Source: DYTH01 sp964552725
Lineage (GTDB): Bacteria; Desulfobacterota; Syntrophia; Syntrophales; UBA5619
Assembly (NCBI GenBank): GCA_964552725.1
Contig: CAZKHU010000003.1
Span: 1 to 56,895 of the forward strand
DNA length: 56,895 bases
Reading direction: 5' to 3'
A program made the translations under genes and the position numbers. Below are positions 10,101-17,977 of this stretch, piece by piece. The stretch's first letter is position 1; each line of letters begins with the position of its first letter. The notes beneath the pieces are model-generated. The model ran no database searches and was not told where the DNA came from. It saw only the letters and a list, made by a program, of their open reading frames with translations.

Positions 10101-12859
10101 CCCACGCTTACTGGCGCCTGAAGGGGCTGGCAGTGGACCTGGTTATCTGGAACGAGGATCACGCGGGTTACAGGCAAATGCTCCACGACCGGATCATGGG
10201 GCTCATTGCCGCCGGCGTCGAGACTAATGTGACCGACAAACGCGGCAGTATCTTCGTGAGACCGGCGGACCAGATCGCAAGCGAGGACCGCATCCTTATT
10301 CAGACAGCCGCCCGAGCCATCATCAGCGATTCACGGGGATCGCTTGCCGACCAGCTCAATCGTCTGAAGCCTGCAGAAAGTGTCATGCCGCGCCTGACGG
10401 CCTCCCGGACTCACCGTGACGCCTCGGCGGCCCTTGCCGCGCTTCCCCGCCCTGACCTGCTGTTTTTCAACGGGCTCGGCGGATTCACCCCCGATGGGCG
10501 GGAATACGTGATTTCAACGGCGCCCGGTCAGATAACCCCGGCGCCGTGGGTGAATGTGCTGGCGAATCCGCAGTTCGGAACCGTTTTGTCCGAAAGCGGT
10601 TCCGCCTACACCTGGGCTGAGAATGCCCACGAGTTTCGCCTCACCCCCTGGCACAACGACCCGGTGAGCGATGCGAGCGGGGAGGCCTTTTACATCCGCG
10701 ATGAAGAGCGCGGCCACTTCTGGTCCCCGACGCCGCTTCCCAGCCGCGGGGCGACGCCTTACGTCACCCGGCACGGATTCGGCTACAGCGTCTTCGAACA
10801 CACGGAGCACGGCATCCGCTCCGAGGTGTGGGTCTATGTGGCTGCGGATGCGTCCGTCAGGTTCACGGTGGTCAAGATTAAAAACGGGTGCGGCCGACCC
10901 CGTCGTCTCTCGGTCACGGGTTACGTGGAGTGGGTTCTGGGTGATCTGCGCGCGAAAACGGCCATGCACGTGGTGACTGAAGTCGATCCGGCCAGCGGTG
11001 CGCTCCTCGCACGGAACCCTTACAATACGGAGTTTCCCGACCGGACTGCCTTTTTCAACGCGGACGGCGAGACACGGACTCTGACCGGCGATCGCACCGA
11101 GTTTCTGGGACGTAACGGCACGCTCGAAAGCCCCGCGGCGCTGAGCCGGACAAGACTCTCCGGCAGGGTCGGGGCCGCCCTGGATCCGTGCGCCGCGATT
11201 CAGGTCTCCTTTGATCTTGCCGACGGGCAGGAGCGGGAGATCGTCTTCACGCTCGGGGTGGGGCAGAATGCCGCCGCCGCTCGCCAACTGGCGAATAGTT
11301 TCCGCGGATCGGCGGCGGCGCGGGGGGCGCTGGAGGCGGTGTGGCAGTACTGGAAACACACGCTCGGCGCCGTTCAGGTGGAAACACCTGATGCGTCCCT
11401 CAACGTGCTGGCCAACGGCTGGCTTTTGTATCAGACCATCGCGTGCCGCCTCTGGGCCCGCAGCGGGTACTACCAGTCCGGCGGCGCCTTCGGTTTCCGC
11501 GACCAACTGCAGGATGTGATGGCCCTTATCCACACCGAACCGCGGCTTACGCGCGAACATCTGCTCCTTTGCGCGGCCCGTCAGTTTGCCGAAGGGGATG
11601 TCCAGCACTGGTGGCACCCCCCTGCGGGCCGGGGCGTCCGGACACACTGCTCGGACGACTATCTCTGGCTGCCGCTTGCGGTCTGCCGCTACGTCGCGGC
11701 CACCGGGGATACCGGCGTACTGGACGGGCCCATCCCCTTTCTCCAGGGACGTCCCGTCAATGTGGAAGAAGACTCCTATTACGATCTTCCCTCCCGGTCC
11801 GGGGAAACCGCCACTCTCTATGAACATTGTGTGCGGTCGATTCTCCGTGGACTCCGGTTCGGAGAACATGGCTTGCCGCTCATCGGCTCAGGAGACTGGA
11901 ACGACGGGATGAACCTGGTGGGCGCTCAGGGAAAGGGCGAAAGCGTCTGGCTGGGGTTCTTCCTCTATGACAATCTCAAACAATTTGCCGACCTGGCCCG
12001 TGCCCGGGGCGACGTCCCCTTCGCCGACCGCTGCGAACTCGAAGCGGCGCAGGTGCGGCGGAATATCGAACTCAACGGCTGGGATGGCGGATGGTACCGT
12101 CGCGCTTACTTCGACGACGGCACGCCGTTGGGGTCGGCCCAAAACGACGAATGCCAGATCGATTCCGTGGTCCAAAGCTGGTCGGTTCTTTCCGGGGCGG
12201 GTGATCCCGAACGCTCCCGCCTGGCGATGGATGCGGTCGATCGCCTCCTCGTGCGCCGGGATGACGCCCTGATCCAGCTCATCGACCCGCCCTTCGACAA
12301 ATCCGCGCTGAACCCCGGCTACATCAAGGGGTACGTTCCGGGCGTCCGGGAAAACGGCGGACAGTACACCCATGGGGCGGTCTGGGCGGCGATGGCCTTT
12401 GCCGCGCTGGGCGACGCCCGGCGTGCCTGGGAACTGCTGGCCATGATCAACCCGGTGAACCATGCCGGCTCTCCCGAGGCGGTCGCCACCTACAAGGTGG
12501 AGCCTTACGTCGTGGCGGCCGACGTCTATTCGGTCCCGCCGCACGCCGGCCGCGGCGGGTGGACCTGGTACACCGGTTCGGCCGGATGGCTGTACCGGCT
12601 GATCATGGAATCTCTCCTGGGCTTGAGCCTGGAGAGGGACAAGCTGCGCCTCTCCCCATGCCTCCCGGCGGATTGGAAAGGCTTTGTCCTTCACTACCGC
12701 TACAGGGAAACGGTTTACCACATCTCCATCCTGAGCACCGCTGATGGTCATACGGGCGTGACGGTTGACGGCGTCGAGCAGGCTGATCCGTCTATTCACC
12801 TGGTGGATGACCGCCGGGAACACTCGGTCCAGGTCAGTATGGATGCCGCGAGCCATTGA
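4130..12859 (+). CDS. Cyclic beta-1,2-glucan synthase (NdvB/ChvB-type, GT84-GH94)
   Basis: This 2909-residue inner-membrane enzyme matches the length and order of NdvB/ChvB/Cgs, which build cyclic beta-1,2-glucan from UDP-glucose and export it to the periplasm. Hydrophobic segments lie at ~417-484, ~836-875 and ~963-1006. Between the first two is the glycosyltransferase domain, with LDTDTQLPRDAARQF (~645-659) and RWIRGDWQLIRWLL (~795-808). A glycoamylase-like domain at ~1404-1570 (LLSWSGSMFEYLMP, GISESGYNA) is followed by two GH94-type sandwich regions. The C-terminal GH94 phosphorylase domain carries GSGDWNDGMN near 2586, whose Asp is the expected catalytic acid for ring-size control. The start is a GTG without a strong ribosome-binding site, so the N-terminus is uncertain. 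Codons look markedly more GC-rich than those of neighbours, consistent with acquisition by transfer. Substrate details are inferred from the family. Confidence 0.9.
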   Translation: MKSNSHNLFEYLHRQKSSLPGSGRGRKHAGDEPPLRAELFSADQMEQHGKNLAGLHQLSTGHTPDLLLSRLAQNEDILHEVRNQLTEAVETNRRITPAGEWLLDNFYLIEEQIRTARRHLPKGYSRELPRLLNGPSAGRPRIYDIALETISHGDGRADPESLSRFVAAYQTVSALKLGELWAIPIMLRLALLENIRRIAVRIVMSKIDRNLADYWADRMTQCAEKNPRDLILVIADMARSNPPPASSFVAEMTRRLQGQGPALALPLTWIEQRLAEDGKTIKQLVDAENQQQASVQISISNSIGSLRFLEAMDWREFVETMSLVDQTLREDPANVYGRMDFPTRDRYRHAVEKIAKFSRLSEVEVARLAIRLANEGAAGKGGEDRRAHVGFYLIDRGSAELERMAQVRWPPSAAIQKWGLRFPFLLYSGAIIMLTLLFTGMLLMQAHNDGLQGWPLALTALLLLFGASHLVIALVNWLVTLWVVPHPLPRMDFQYGIPAQFRTLAVVPTMLAGAPNIAELIEALEVRFLANRDENLHFALLTDFRDAPAETLPEDEVLLRQARKGIEALNSRYGDSKGDRFFLFHRPRRWNSRDGIWMGYERKRGKLADLNALLRGESQEDPVPRFSLVVGDTAVLANVKYVITLDTDTQLPRDAARQFVGAMAHPLNRARYDRKRERICEGYGILQPRVAASLPGMNRSRYAALCGSDSGIDPYTRAVSDVYQDLFGEGSFIGKGIYDVDAFALALEGRLPENRILSHDLLEGCYARAGLLSDVQLYEEHPSRYSADVNRRYRWIRGDWQLIRWLLPGVPGPAGNPQKNPLSALSRWKLLDNLRRSLVPAALTCLFLVGWTILSSPWIWTLAGLGVILIPPALTSLLEGLQKQTDLPFGQHLSGVLRAAGNRFAQAAFTLVCLPYEAFFSLDAILRTVWRMLISQRRLLEWNPSGGPDNTRGDLIGAFRIQWFAPAFAVFTAAAIFLTRADVFGVAGPILLFWFLSPALSWWISLPLARREARLTTEQTLFLRGLSRKTWSFFETFAGPEDHWLPPDNFQEHPSAVVAHRTSPTNMGLSLLANLTAYDFGYLSAGQLIERTKNAFDTMESLERYQGHFYNWYDTGTLQPLLPRYISSVDSGNLTGHLLTLRPGLLALPDQKILGPRFFEGLDDTLRVLADITAAAPEMKNPVTLAKFTELLAAATASPPVTLAAVSPCLEQLAASAEAVAAEFVGLAVDPEGPLPAWARALAGQCRSALAELAFFVPWAAWPTPPDEPGEPGEGDAIPTLRQLTQLRGEAGLSAIGRRLNPAATAGDMSGIIREASRRAEERIESIERLARRCGELARIEYGFLFDKARNLLSIGYNVTERRQDPSFYDLLASEARFSAFVAIARGHLPQESWFALGRLLTTTGGKPILLSWSGSMFEYLMPLLVMPTYEHTLLDQTMKAAVARQIEYGNQRGVPWGISESGYNAIDAHLNYQYRAFGVPGLGLMRGLAEDLVIAPYASAMALMVAPEEACRNLEKLSAEGFAGRYGFYEAIDYTPSRLPHGQAGAIIRSFMSHHQGMTLLSLAYLLLDRPLQKLFESEPQFQATLLLLQEKIPRAADFYQHTADLSDSPADSSLQGASIRVSSSPDAPVPEVQLLSNGRYHVMVTSAGGGYSRWQDIAVTRWREDGTCDSLGNFCYLRDAESGEFWSTACQPVPKKADRYEAIFSEGRAEFRRRDYGIDTHTEIAVSPEDDIELRRITITNRSGRLRTIDVTSYAEVVLASPAAEELHPAFSNLFVQTEILRRERAIFCTRRPRSEGEPTPCMFHLMAVQGEQVGEISYETDRMQFIGRGNTAARPRAMTDSSPLSGSEGSVLDPIVSIRYRITLEKDEEATLSIVTGVGDTRAAALAMVEKYQDRRLADRVFDLAWTHSHVLLRQINATETDAQLYCRLAGSVIYANATLRAVPEIILRNRRGQSGLWGHAISGDLPIVLLSIEDPANIELVRQLVQAHAYWRLKGLAVDLVIWNEDHAGYRQMLHDRIMGLIAAGVETNVTDKRGSIFVRPADQIASEDRILIQTAARAIISDSRGSLADQLNRLKPAESVMPRLTASRTHRDASAALAALPRPDLLFFNGLGGFTPDGREYVISTAPGQITPAPWVNVLANPQFGTVLSESGSAYTWAENAHEFRLTPWHNDPVSDASGEAFYIRDEERGHFWSPTPLPSRGATPYVTRHGFGYSVFEHTEHGIRSEVWVYVAADASVRFTVVKIKNGCGRPRRLSVTGYVEWVLGDLRAKTAMHVVTEVDPASGALLARNPYNTEFPDRTAFFNADGETRTLTGDRTEFLGRNGTLESPAALSRTRLSGRVGAALDPCAAIQVSFDLADGQEREIVFTLGVGQNAAAARQLANSFRGSAAARGALEAVWQYWKHTLGAVQVETPDASLNVLANGWLLYQTIACRLWARSGYYQSGGAFGFRDQLQDVMALIHTEPRLTREHLLLCAARQFAEGDVQHWWHPPAGRGVRTHCSDDYLWLPLAVCRYVAATGDTGVLDGPIPFLQGRPVNVEEDSYYDLPSRSGETATLYEHCVRSILRGLRFGEHGLPLIGSGDWNDGMNLVGAQGKGESVWLGFFLYDNLKQFADLARARGDVPFADRCELEAAQVRRNIELNGWDGGWYRRAYFDDGTPLGSAQNDECQIDSVVQSWSVLSGAGDPERSRLAMDAVDRLLVRRDDALIQLIDPPFDKSALNPGYIKGYVPGVRENGGQYTHGAVWAAMAFAALGDARRAWELLAMINPVNHAGSPEAVATYKVEPYVVAADVYSVPPHAGRGGWTWYTGSAGWLYRLIMESLLGLSLERDKLRLSPCLPADWKGFVLHYRYRETVYHISILSTADGHTGVTVDGVEQADPSIHLVDDRREHSVQVSMDAASH

Positions 12860-12948
12860 ATCTCCCTCCGAATCGGACAGAAACATGCCGCCCCTGCCGA
12901 AGGCAAAGGAACCGGAGGAACCTGCCTGCCTTCCCGGCAACGAGCCCT

Positions 12949-12981
12949 CCAAATATTGAGGCCCCACCAAATATTGAGGCC
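12949..12981 (+). promoter_or_regulatory. Two tandem 15-bp boxes, candidate sigma-54 enhancer sites for the kai operon
   Basis: CCAAATATTGAGGCC occurs exactly twice, at 12949-12963 and 12967-12981, giving an 18-bp repeat period. Each box has an imperfect dyad (CTC....GAG). The second box ends 96 bases before the -24 element at 13078. The same arrangement, period and distance recur at 17850-17882 upstream of the lipoprotein operon. This suggests binding sites for the Fis-type activator encoded in the operon itself. Confidence 0.65.
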
Positions 12982-13077
12982 AAACGGATCATTGCATACG
13001 GCTCCGCAGTTTCCACCCGCTAATCTAACAACCTGTTATTAAAGACTGATTCAATATATCTGATGACCATTCGGCTA

Positions 13078-13094
13078 TTGGCAGACTATTTGCT
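13078..13094 (+). promoter_or_regulatory. Sigma-54 (-24/-12) promoter of the kaiC operon
   Basis: TTGGCAGACTATTTGCT fits the RpoN consensus: GG at 13080-13081 and GC at 13092-13093 at the required spacing. The expected transcription start is near 13105, which leaves a leader of about 275 bases before kaiC. The 13 bases TCGGCTATTGGCA at the -24 region are identical to those of the second promoter at 17978. Confidence 0.75.
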
Positions 13095-13380
13095 GTTGCA
13101 TTTTCATGATACTCTTAATCATAAGAATGAACGCCCCGCTGGAGAAGCGCAAGGAGTTGTCGCAGACCCGGAAAGGTTTTACCAAAGCTCGCTTTGCTGT
13201 CGGGAGAAAAAGCGGCCATGCGCTCTATATTCATGCTTTTTGTTCTGTTGCGATGCGCTGGATTTCATGATATATTGTCCGCCGTATCCCCTTGAGATAA
13301 TAACATCCCACTTGAAAGAGAGGGGATTCAAGTTGAATGGATTCTGAACGACAGATTGTTAAATGCACCGGGAGATGACG

Positions 13381-15129
13381 ATGGTGAAGACAAAGCAGGA
13401 TGTTGTTGTTCTTGAAAAATGCCCGACGGGCATCAAGGGTCTCGATGAGATCACGAAGGGAGGGCTTCCGAGAGGCAGGCCGACCCTGATCTGCGGCAGT
13501 GCCGGTTGCGGCAAAACACTTTTTGCCATGGAGTTTCTAATGCGGGGCGCCATGGATTACGGAGAACCCGGGGTCTTCATGACCTTCGAGGAGACGCCGG
13601 AGGATCTCGCGAAAAACTTCATCTCCATGGGGTTTGATCTCAATGATGCGGTGTCGCGCGGTCTCATCGCCACGGACCATGTTTACATTGAGCGCAGCGA
13701 GATCGAGGAGACTGGTGAATACGACCTGGAAGGATTGTTCATCCGCCTGGGAAACGCCATCGATTCCATCGGAGCCAGGCGGGTTGTCCTGGATACCATC
13801 GAAGCGCTGTTCTCCGGGCTGTCGAATGCCGCTATCATTCGAGCCGAGCTGCGCCGGCTTTTCCACTGGTTGAAGGAACGCGGCGTGACGGCCGTCGTAA
13901 CGGGGGAAAGCGGCGACAAGATGCTGACCCGCTACGGGCTCGAAGAATACGTGGCCGATTGCGTGATCCTCCTTGACTTCCGCATCGACGAGCAGATTTC
14001 CACCCGCCGCCTGCGCATTGTCAAGTACCGCGGTTCATCTCACGGCGCCGACGAGTATCCCTTTCTGATCGACGAAAGCGGCCTCTCGATCCTGCCCATC
14101 ACTTCCCTGGGGCTCGACTACCCCGTTTCAGAGGAGCGCATTGCCACGGGCATCCCCAGGTTGGATGCCATGTTCGAAGGGAAAGGGTTCTACCGGGGCA
14201 GCACCATTCTCGTTTCCGGTACGGCGGGCACAGGCAAAACCAGCATGTCGGCCACCTTTGCCGAAGCCGCCTGCCGGCGGGGCGAGCGCTGCCTCTATTT
14301 TGCCTTCGAGGAATCGCCCAGCCAGATCATCCGCAACATGCGCTCAATCGGCATCGATCTCGAACAATGGTTGAAAAAGGGGCTGCTCAAGTTTCATTCC
14401 GCAAGGCCTTCGCTTTACGGGCTGGAGATGCACCTGGCCACCTTCCACAAGGTGATCGATGCGTTCAACCCTCAGGTTTTTGTTGTTGACCCGATCAGCA
14501 ATCTGAGCGCTGCGGGAACATTATCAGAGGTCAAATCCATTCTGACACGTCTGGTCGACCACTTGAAGATGAAAAAAATAACCACTTTCCTTACGGACCT
14601 CACCCATTTTACCGGCAGTCTGGAACACACCAGTGAAGAGATCTCTTCGCTGATCGATACGTGGATACTGCTCCGGGATATCGAACTCAATGGGGAACGC
14701 AACCGGGGCCTCTATATTTTGAAGTCCCGCGGCATGGCTCACTCCAACCAGATACAGGAGTTCCTGCTCACGAACGAGGGCATCGACCTGATCGACATCT
14801 ATACCGGTTCCGGCGAGGTATTGACCGGCAGCGCCCGGGCAGCCCAGGAAGCCGGCGAAAAGGCCGCTGAACTGGCATCGCGGCGAGAGGCGGAGGCCAG
14901 GCTTCGCGAACAGGAGCGTAAGAGGAATGCGCTGGAAACAAAAATCGCCGCGTTGCGCGCCGAGTTTGATGTGGAAACGCTGGAGGTGCAGTTGATGGCG
15001 GAAGAGGAGCAAAGAAGACAGGCAGTTCTGGAAAAGGACCATTTGGATATGGCGCGGCTTCGCAAGCGGGGACCCTCCTTGCCGCAGGGGAAGGGTTCGG
15101 GAAAGAAGAGGGGAGGGAGCGTAAGATGA
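13381..15129 (+). CDS. kaiC: KaiC-like double-domain RecA-type ATPase with coiled-coil tail
   Basis: ATG 13381 is preferred because GGGAG lies 6 bases upstream; in-frame ATGs at 13363 and 13375 lack this. The 582-residue product has two RecA/KaiC domains. CI has Walker A GSAGCGKT (39-46), the FEE catalytic pair (E70-E71) and a VVLDT Walker B. CII has GTAGTGKT (280-287), FEE (E310-E311) and VFVVDP. In the CII phosphorylation loop, Ser422-Ser423 (EEISSLIDT) align with S431-T432 of cyanobacterial KaiC, so autophosphorylation is plausible. The last ~90 residues (~485-570) are a charged predicted coiled coil absent from clock KaiC. It heads an operon with two KaiB proteins and a sigma-54 activator; its stop overlaps the first kaiB start. 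KaiA and SasA are not present. I infer an ATP-driven signalling switch or timer; true circadian function is not implied. Confidence 0.88.
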   Translation: MVKTKQDVVVLEKCPTGIKGLDEITKGGLPRGRPTLICGSAGCGKTLFAMEFLMRGAMDYGEPGVFMTFEETPEDLAKNFISMGFDLNDAVSRGLIATDHVYIERSEIEETGEYDLEGLFIRLGNAIDSIGARRVVLDTIEALFSGLSNAAIIRAELRRLFHWLKERGVTAVVTGESGDKMLTRYGLEEYVADCVILLDFRIDEQISTRRLRIVKYRGSSHGADEYPFLIDESGLSILPITSLGLDYPVSEERIATGIPRLDAMFEGKGFYRGSTILVSGTAGTGKTSMSATFAEAACRRGERCLYFAFEESPSQIIRNMRSIGIDLEQWLKKGLLKFHSARPSLYGLEMHLATFHKVIDAFNPQVFVVDPISNLSAAGTLSEVKSILTRLVDHLKMKKITTFLTDLTHFTGSLEHTSEEISSLIDTWILLRDIELNGERNRGLYILKSRGMAHSNQIQEFLLTNEGIDLIDIYTGSGEVLTGSARAAQEAGEKAAELASRREAEARLREQERKRNALETKIAALRAEFDVETLEVQLMAEEEQRRQAVLEKDHLDMARLRKRGPSLPQGKGSGKKRGGSVR

Positions 15130-15458
15130 AACCTGTCTCGCCGGAAAAGGAGAAGGAAGCGTGTACCGATTCGACAGAGGAAATCTGGAATCTCCGGCTG
15201 TATGTGGCCGGTCAGACCCCGAAATCGATTGCCGCCTTTGCCAATTTGAAGAAGATCTGCGAAGAGCACCTCGCGGGGAGATACCGAATTGAAGTGATCG
15301 ACCTGATAAAAAATCCGCAGCTTGCCAAAGGGGACCAGATCATTGCGACACCGACGCTGGTCAGGAAACTTCCGGAACCTCTCAAAAAGATGATCGGGGA
15401 TCTGGCCAATACCGAGCGCGTGCTGGTGGGACTCGACATTCGTCCCGTAGCCGGCTGA
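15126..15458 (+). CDS. kaiB: KaiB family protein (first copy)
   Basis: The 110-residue protein has the full KaiB signature: LRLYVAGQTPKS at the first strand and helix, then IIATPTLVRKLPEPLKKMIG and TERVLVGLDI near the C-terminus. KaiB has a thioredoxin-like fold that can switch and, in clock systems, binds the KaiC CI ring. The ATG overlaps the kaiC stop in an ATGA junction with GGGAGG just upstream, so the two genes are translationally coupled. About 20 acidic and basic residues precede the fold. It probably acts as a partner of the KaiC above. Its division of labour with the second KaiB is unknown. Confidence 0.9.
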   Translation: MKPVSPEKEKEACTDSTEEIWNLRLYVAGQTPKSIAAFANLKKICEEHLAGRYRIEVIDLIKNPQLAKGDQIIATPTLVRKLPEPLKKMIGDLANTERVLVGLDIRPVAG

Positions 15459-15489
15459 TCAAATCAATTAAGGGGCAAGCGAGACGGAT

Positions 15490-15855
15490 ATGAAAAGGGA
15501 AATAACGAGCACCGAGGAGTTCGAGAAAGCGGTCCTGGGGCAGGAGCGGGCAACGTATGTTCTTCGGCTGTACGTTACGGGGATGACCCCAAAGTCAACC
15601 ACGGCCATCGCAAATATCCAGAAACTCTGTGACAAACACCTTGCGGGGCGCTATGAACTCAAGGTGATCGACATTTACCAGCAGCCCGAGCTGGCCCGGG
15701 GAGAGCAGATTATTGCCACCCCTACGCTCATCAAGAAACTTCCCTTGCCGCTCCGGAAGCTTATCGGCAACATGTCGGATACGGAAAGATTTCTGGTCGG
15801 CATCGACCTGAAACCCAAGAATTCATCATTGCGAAACCATGAACACATCGGATAG
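15490..15855 (+). CDS. kaiB: KaiB family protein (second copy)
   Basis: The 121-residue KaiB homologue carries VLRLYVTGMTPKS and IIATPTLIKKLPLPLRKLIG, and is clearly paralogous to the copy 31 bases upstream. It differs in having a longer N-terminus (MKREITSTEEFEKAV) and a C-terminal extension (PKNSSLRNHEHIG). That tail is created where the gene overlaps the next one by 17 bases, so coupling with the activator is tight. Two adjacent KaiBs beside one KaiC suggest that they either form a mixed complex or serve different targets, such as KaiC and the PAS protein. Both are inferences. Confidence 0.9.
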   Translation: MKREITSTEEFEKAVLGQERATYVLRLYVTGMTPKSTTAIANIQKLCDKHLAGRYELKVIDIYQQPELARGEQIIATPTLIKKLPLPLRKLIGNMSDTERFLVGIDLKPKNSSLRNHEHIG

Positions 15856-17821
15856 ACCAGGCCGGCAACTTCCGGATGAGTTGCCGGAACTTACAGCGAG
15901 GATGATGGAGGCGGAGGAAACTTTGCGCGCTATCTTGAACGGTGAAGTGGATGGCCTGGTTGTCTCAACGGCGGAAGGAGATCGGGTCTTTACACTGTCG
16001 GGGGCCGATCATCCCTACAGGATCATGGTTGAAACCATGAACGAAGGGGCCGTCACGCTGGCCACCGACGGTACAATCCTTTTCTGCAACCAGCGTTTTG
16101 CGGATATTGTCAACGGATCTCTTGAAAAAGTCATGGGATCTTCAATTTACAGATACATATCCTCAACGGATCTGCCATTGTTTGAGGCATTGCTGGAGCA
16201 GGGTTTAAAGGGAAACGGCAAAGCGGAGCTGCCCTTGCAGACCGGAAATGAAAGACCCACACCGGCTCTGCTTTCCATAAGTTCCCTTCGACACGCGGAT
16301 TTACCGGGCGCCTTGTGCATGGTGGCGACTGACCTGACGGAGCATAAGCGCGACGAAAAGATGCTGGCCGAAGAAAAACTGACAACGCAAATCCTCCATC
16401 AAACCGAGGAAATCCTGGTTCTCTGCGATCACCAGGGCCGCATCATCCGCGCAAGTTTTTCAACCAACAGGCTCTTGGGCAGAAGCCCAATCTTCCAGCC
16501 CTTTGACGAGGCATTTCAACTTCTCAATCCCGACGGAACCCCCTTTGCCCTTCTCGCTGCAATTGGCGACAAGGGGCTGCATGCGGTTGAGGTAACGATG
16601 AAGCATGATGATCGCCAACAGCTTTTTTCCTTTCTGCTGAGCGCAAACTCACTGATTACCGATAAAGGCTTTACAGGTATCGTGGTCGTCATGGTGGACT
16701 ATACCGAGCGCCTGAAGATGGAGAGAGCGCTGCAAAAAGCGCATGACGGGCTCGATCAGACGGTGGCAAAGCGGACTGTTGAGCTTCGGACGGCCCTTGA
16801 TGAAGTCAAAATATTGAAGGAACGGTTCGAGGCGGAAAATATTTACCTCCGGCAAGAGATCAGAACGAGGCATAAATTTTCCCAAATTCTCGGCGAAAGC
16901 GATGGTCTCAAATATGCCCTCTATCGAGCGGAACAGGTTGCTCCGGCAAACACAACGGTACTCATCCTTGGTGAAACCGGCACGGGAAAGGAGCTGATCG
17001 CATTTGCCATCCATGACATGAGCCCCCGCAAGGAACGGCCTATGATCACGGTCAACTGCGCCGCCCTGCCGGCCAATTTGATTGAGGGCGAACTGTTCGG
17101 CCGGGAGAAGGGGGCATTTACCGGCGCCGATTCCCGGCAAATGGGCCGGTTCGAGATCGCCCATGGCTCCACTCTTTGCCTGGACGAGATCGGGGAGCTG
17201 CCGCTGGAGTTGCAGGCAAAGCTTCTCCGTGTTATTCAGCACAACGAGTTTGAGCGTCTGGGCTCGTCCCGCACCATCAAAGTCGACGTGCGGATTATCG
17301 CGACAACCAATCGAAACCTTGAGGAAGAGGCCCGCGATGGCCGGTTCCGACAGGACCTGTATTATCGGCTGAACGTCTTCCCCATCACGGTCCCGCCGCT
17401 GCGGCAGCGCAAAGATGACATCCCGCTGATGGTTCCGGCCTTCATAGAACGGTATTCCAGGAAATTGGGGAAAAAGTTTACGTCGATCCAGAAGGAGACC
17501 ATGAAGATGCTGCAGGATTACCCATGGCCCGGGAACGTCCGGGAGCTGGAAAGCATCATTGAACGGGCCGTGATCCTGTGTTCCGGGCCGGTTTTTCGGC
17601 TGGCGGATAAACTGGAGCTTTCATCCCCCCCCCTCTTCTCCGCCGTGAAGACCCTGGAAGAGACAGAGCGAAACCAAATCTTTAATATCCTTTCTGAAAC
17701 CCGATGGCGTATCGAGGGAAAGGAAGGGGCGGCGGTGCTTCTGGGCCTCAACCCGAGTACCTTGAGGGCGAGGATGCATAAACTCGGGATCGTCCGTCCG
17801 GAGACAAAAGAGCCGGGATAA
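15839..17821 (+). CDS. PAS-domain sigma-54-dependent transcriptional activator (Fis-type HTH)
   Basis: The 660-residue protein begins with an AEETLRAILNGEVDGLVV module and GADHPYRIMVE. I recall this N-terminus from PAS sensor kinases located beside kaiBC in other bacteria. A PAS domain spans ~55-175 and a second ~185-300, followed by a coiled coil. The AAA+ domain (~350-585) has Walker A GETGTGKE (378-385), an intact GAFTGA loop (425-430) for sigma-54 contact and the WPGNVRELE motif. A Fis-like helix-turn-helix lies at ~615-655. There is no receiver domain, so input should come through PAS ligands or protein contacts, plausibly KaiB/KaiC. The start overlaps the preceding kaiB. It is the obvious candidate to bind the paired boxes upstream of 13078 and 17978, giving autoregulation and control of the two lipoprotein genes. 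Confidence 0.9.
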   Translation: MNTSDRPGRQLPDELPELTARMMEAEETLRAILNGEVDGLVVSTAEGDRVFTLSGADHPYRIMVETMNEGAVTLATDGTILFCNQRFADIVNGSLEKVMGSSIYRYISSTDLPLFEALLEQGLKGNGKAELPLQTGNERPTPALLSISSLRHADLPGALCMVATDLTEHKRDEKMLAEEKLTTQILHQTEEILVLCDHQGRIIRASFSTNRLLGRSPIFQPFDEAFQLLNPDGTPFALLAAIGDKGLHAVEVTMKHDDRQQLFSFLLSANSLITDKGFTGIVVVMVDYTERLKMERALQKAHDGLDQTVAKRTVELRTALDEVKILKERFEAENIYLRQEIRTRHKFSQILGESDGLKYALYRAEQVAPANTTVLILGETGTGKELIAFAIHDMSPRKERPMITVNCAALPANLIEGELFGREKGAFTGADSRQMGRFEIAHGSTLCLDEIGELPLELQAKLLRVIQHNEFERLGSSRTIKVDVRIIATTNRNLEEEARDGRFRQDLYYRLNVFPITVPPLRQRKDDIPLMVPAFIERYSRKLGKKFTSIQKETMKMLQDYPWPGNVRELESIIERAVILCSGPVFRLADKLELSSPPLFSAVKTLEETERNQIFNILSETRWRIEGKEGAAVLLGLNPSTLRARMHKLGIVRPETKEPG

Positions 17822-17849
17822 ACAGCCTATTTCCCTTCAAAATATCCCT

Positions 17850-17882
17850 CCGGATGTTGAGGGTCCACCAAATCTTGAGGCC
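17850..17882 (+). promoter_or_regulatory. Two tandem 15-bp boxes, candidate enhancer sites for the lipoprotein operon
   Basis: Box A (17850-17864, CCGGATGTTGAGGGT) and box B (17868-17882, CCAAATCTTGAGGCC) are 18 bp apart. They start 29 bases after the activator stop and end 95 bases before the -24 element. Box B differs from the kai boxes at one base. The flanking CCA before it and AAACG after it are also shared with 12964-12986. Confidence 0.65.
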
Positions 17883-17977
17883 AAACGCATTATTCCGTAC
17901 TTTTCCTGTCGCCGTTCCTTTTAACCTAACCTGTTGCCAATAAGGATAAATCCATTATTATGATTTTCTTTCGGCTA

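Noticed and set aside
7430..12970. Very long minus-strand open frames opposite the glucan synthase (7430-9550, 10514-11869, 11888-12970)
   Set aside because: They are shadow frames caused by high GC in the third codon position of the real gene. Their translations are Arg/Gly/Pro-rich and match no family.
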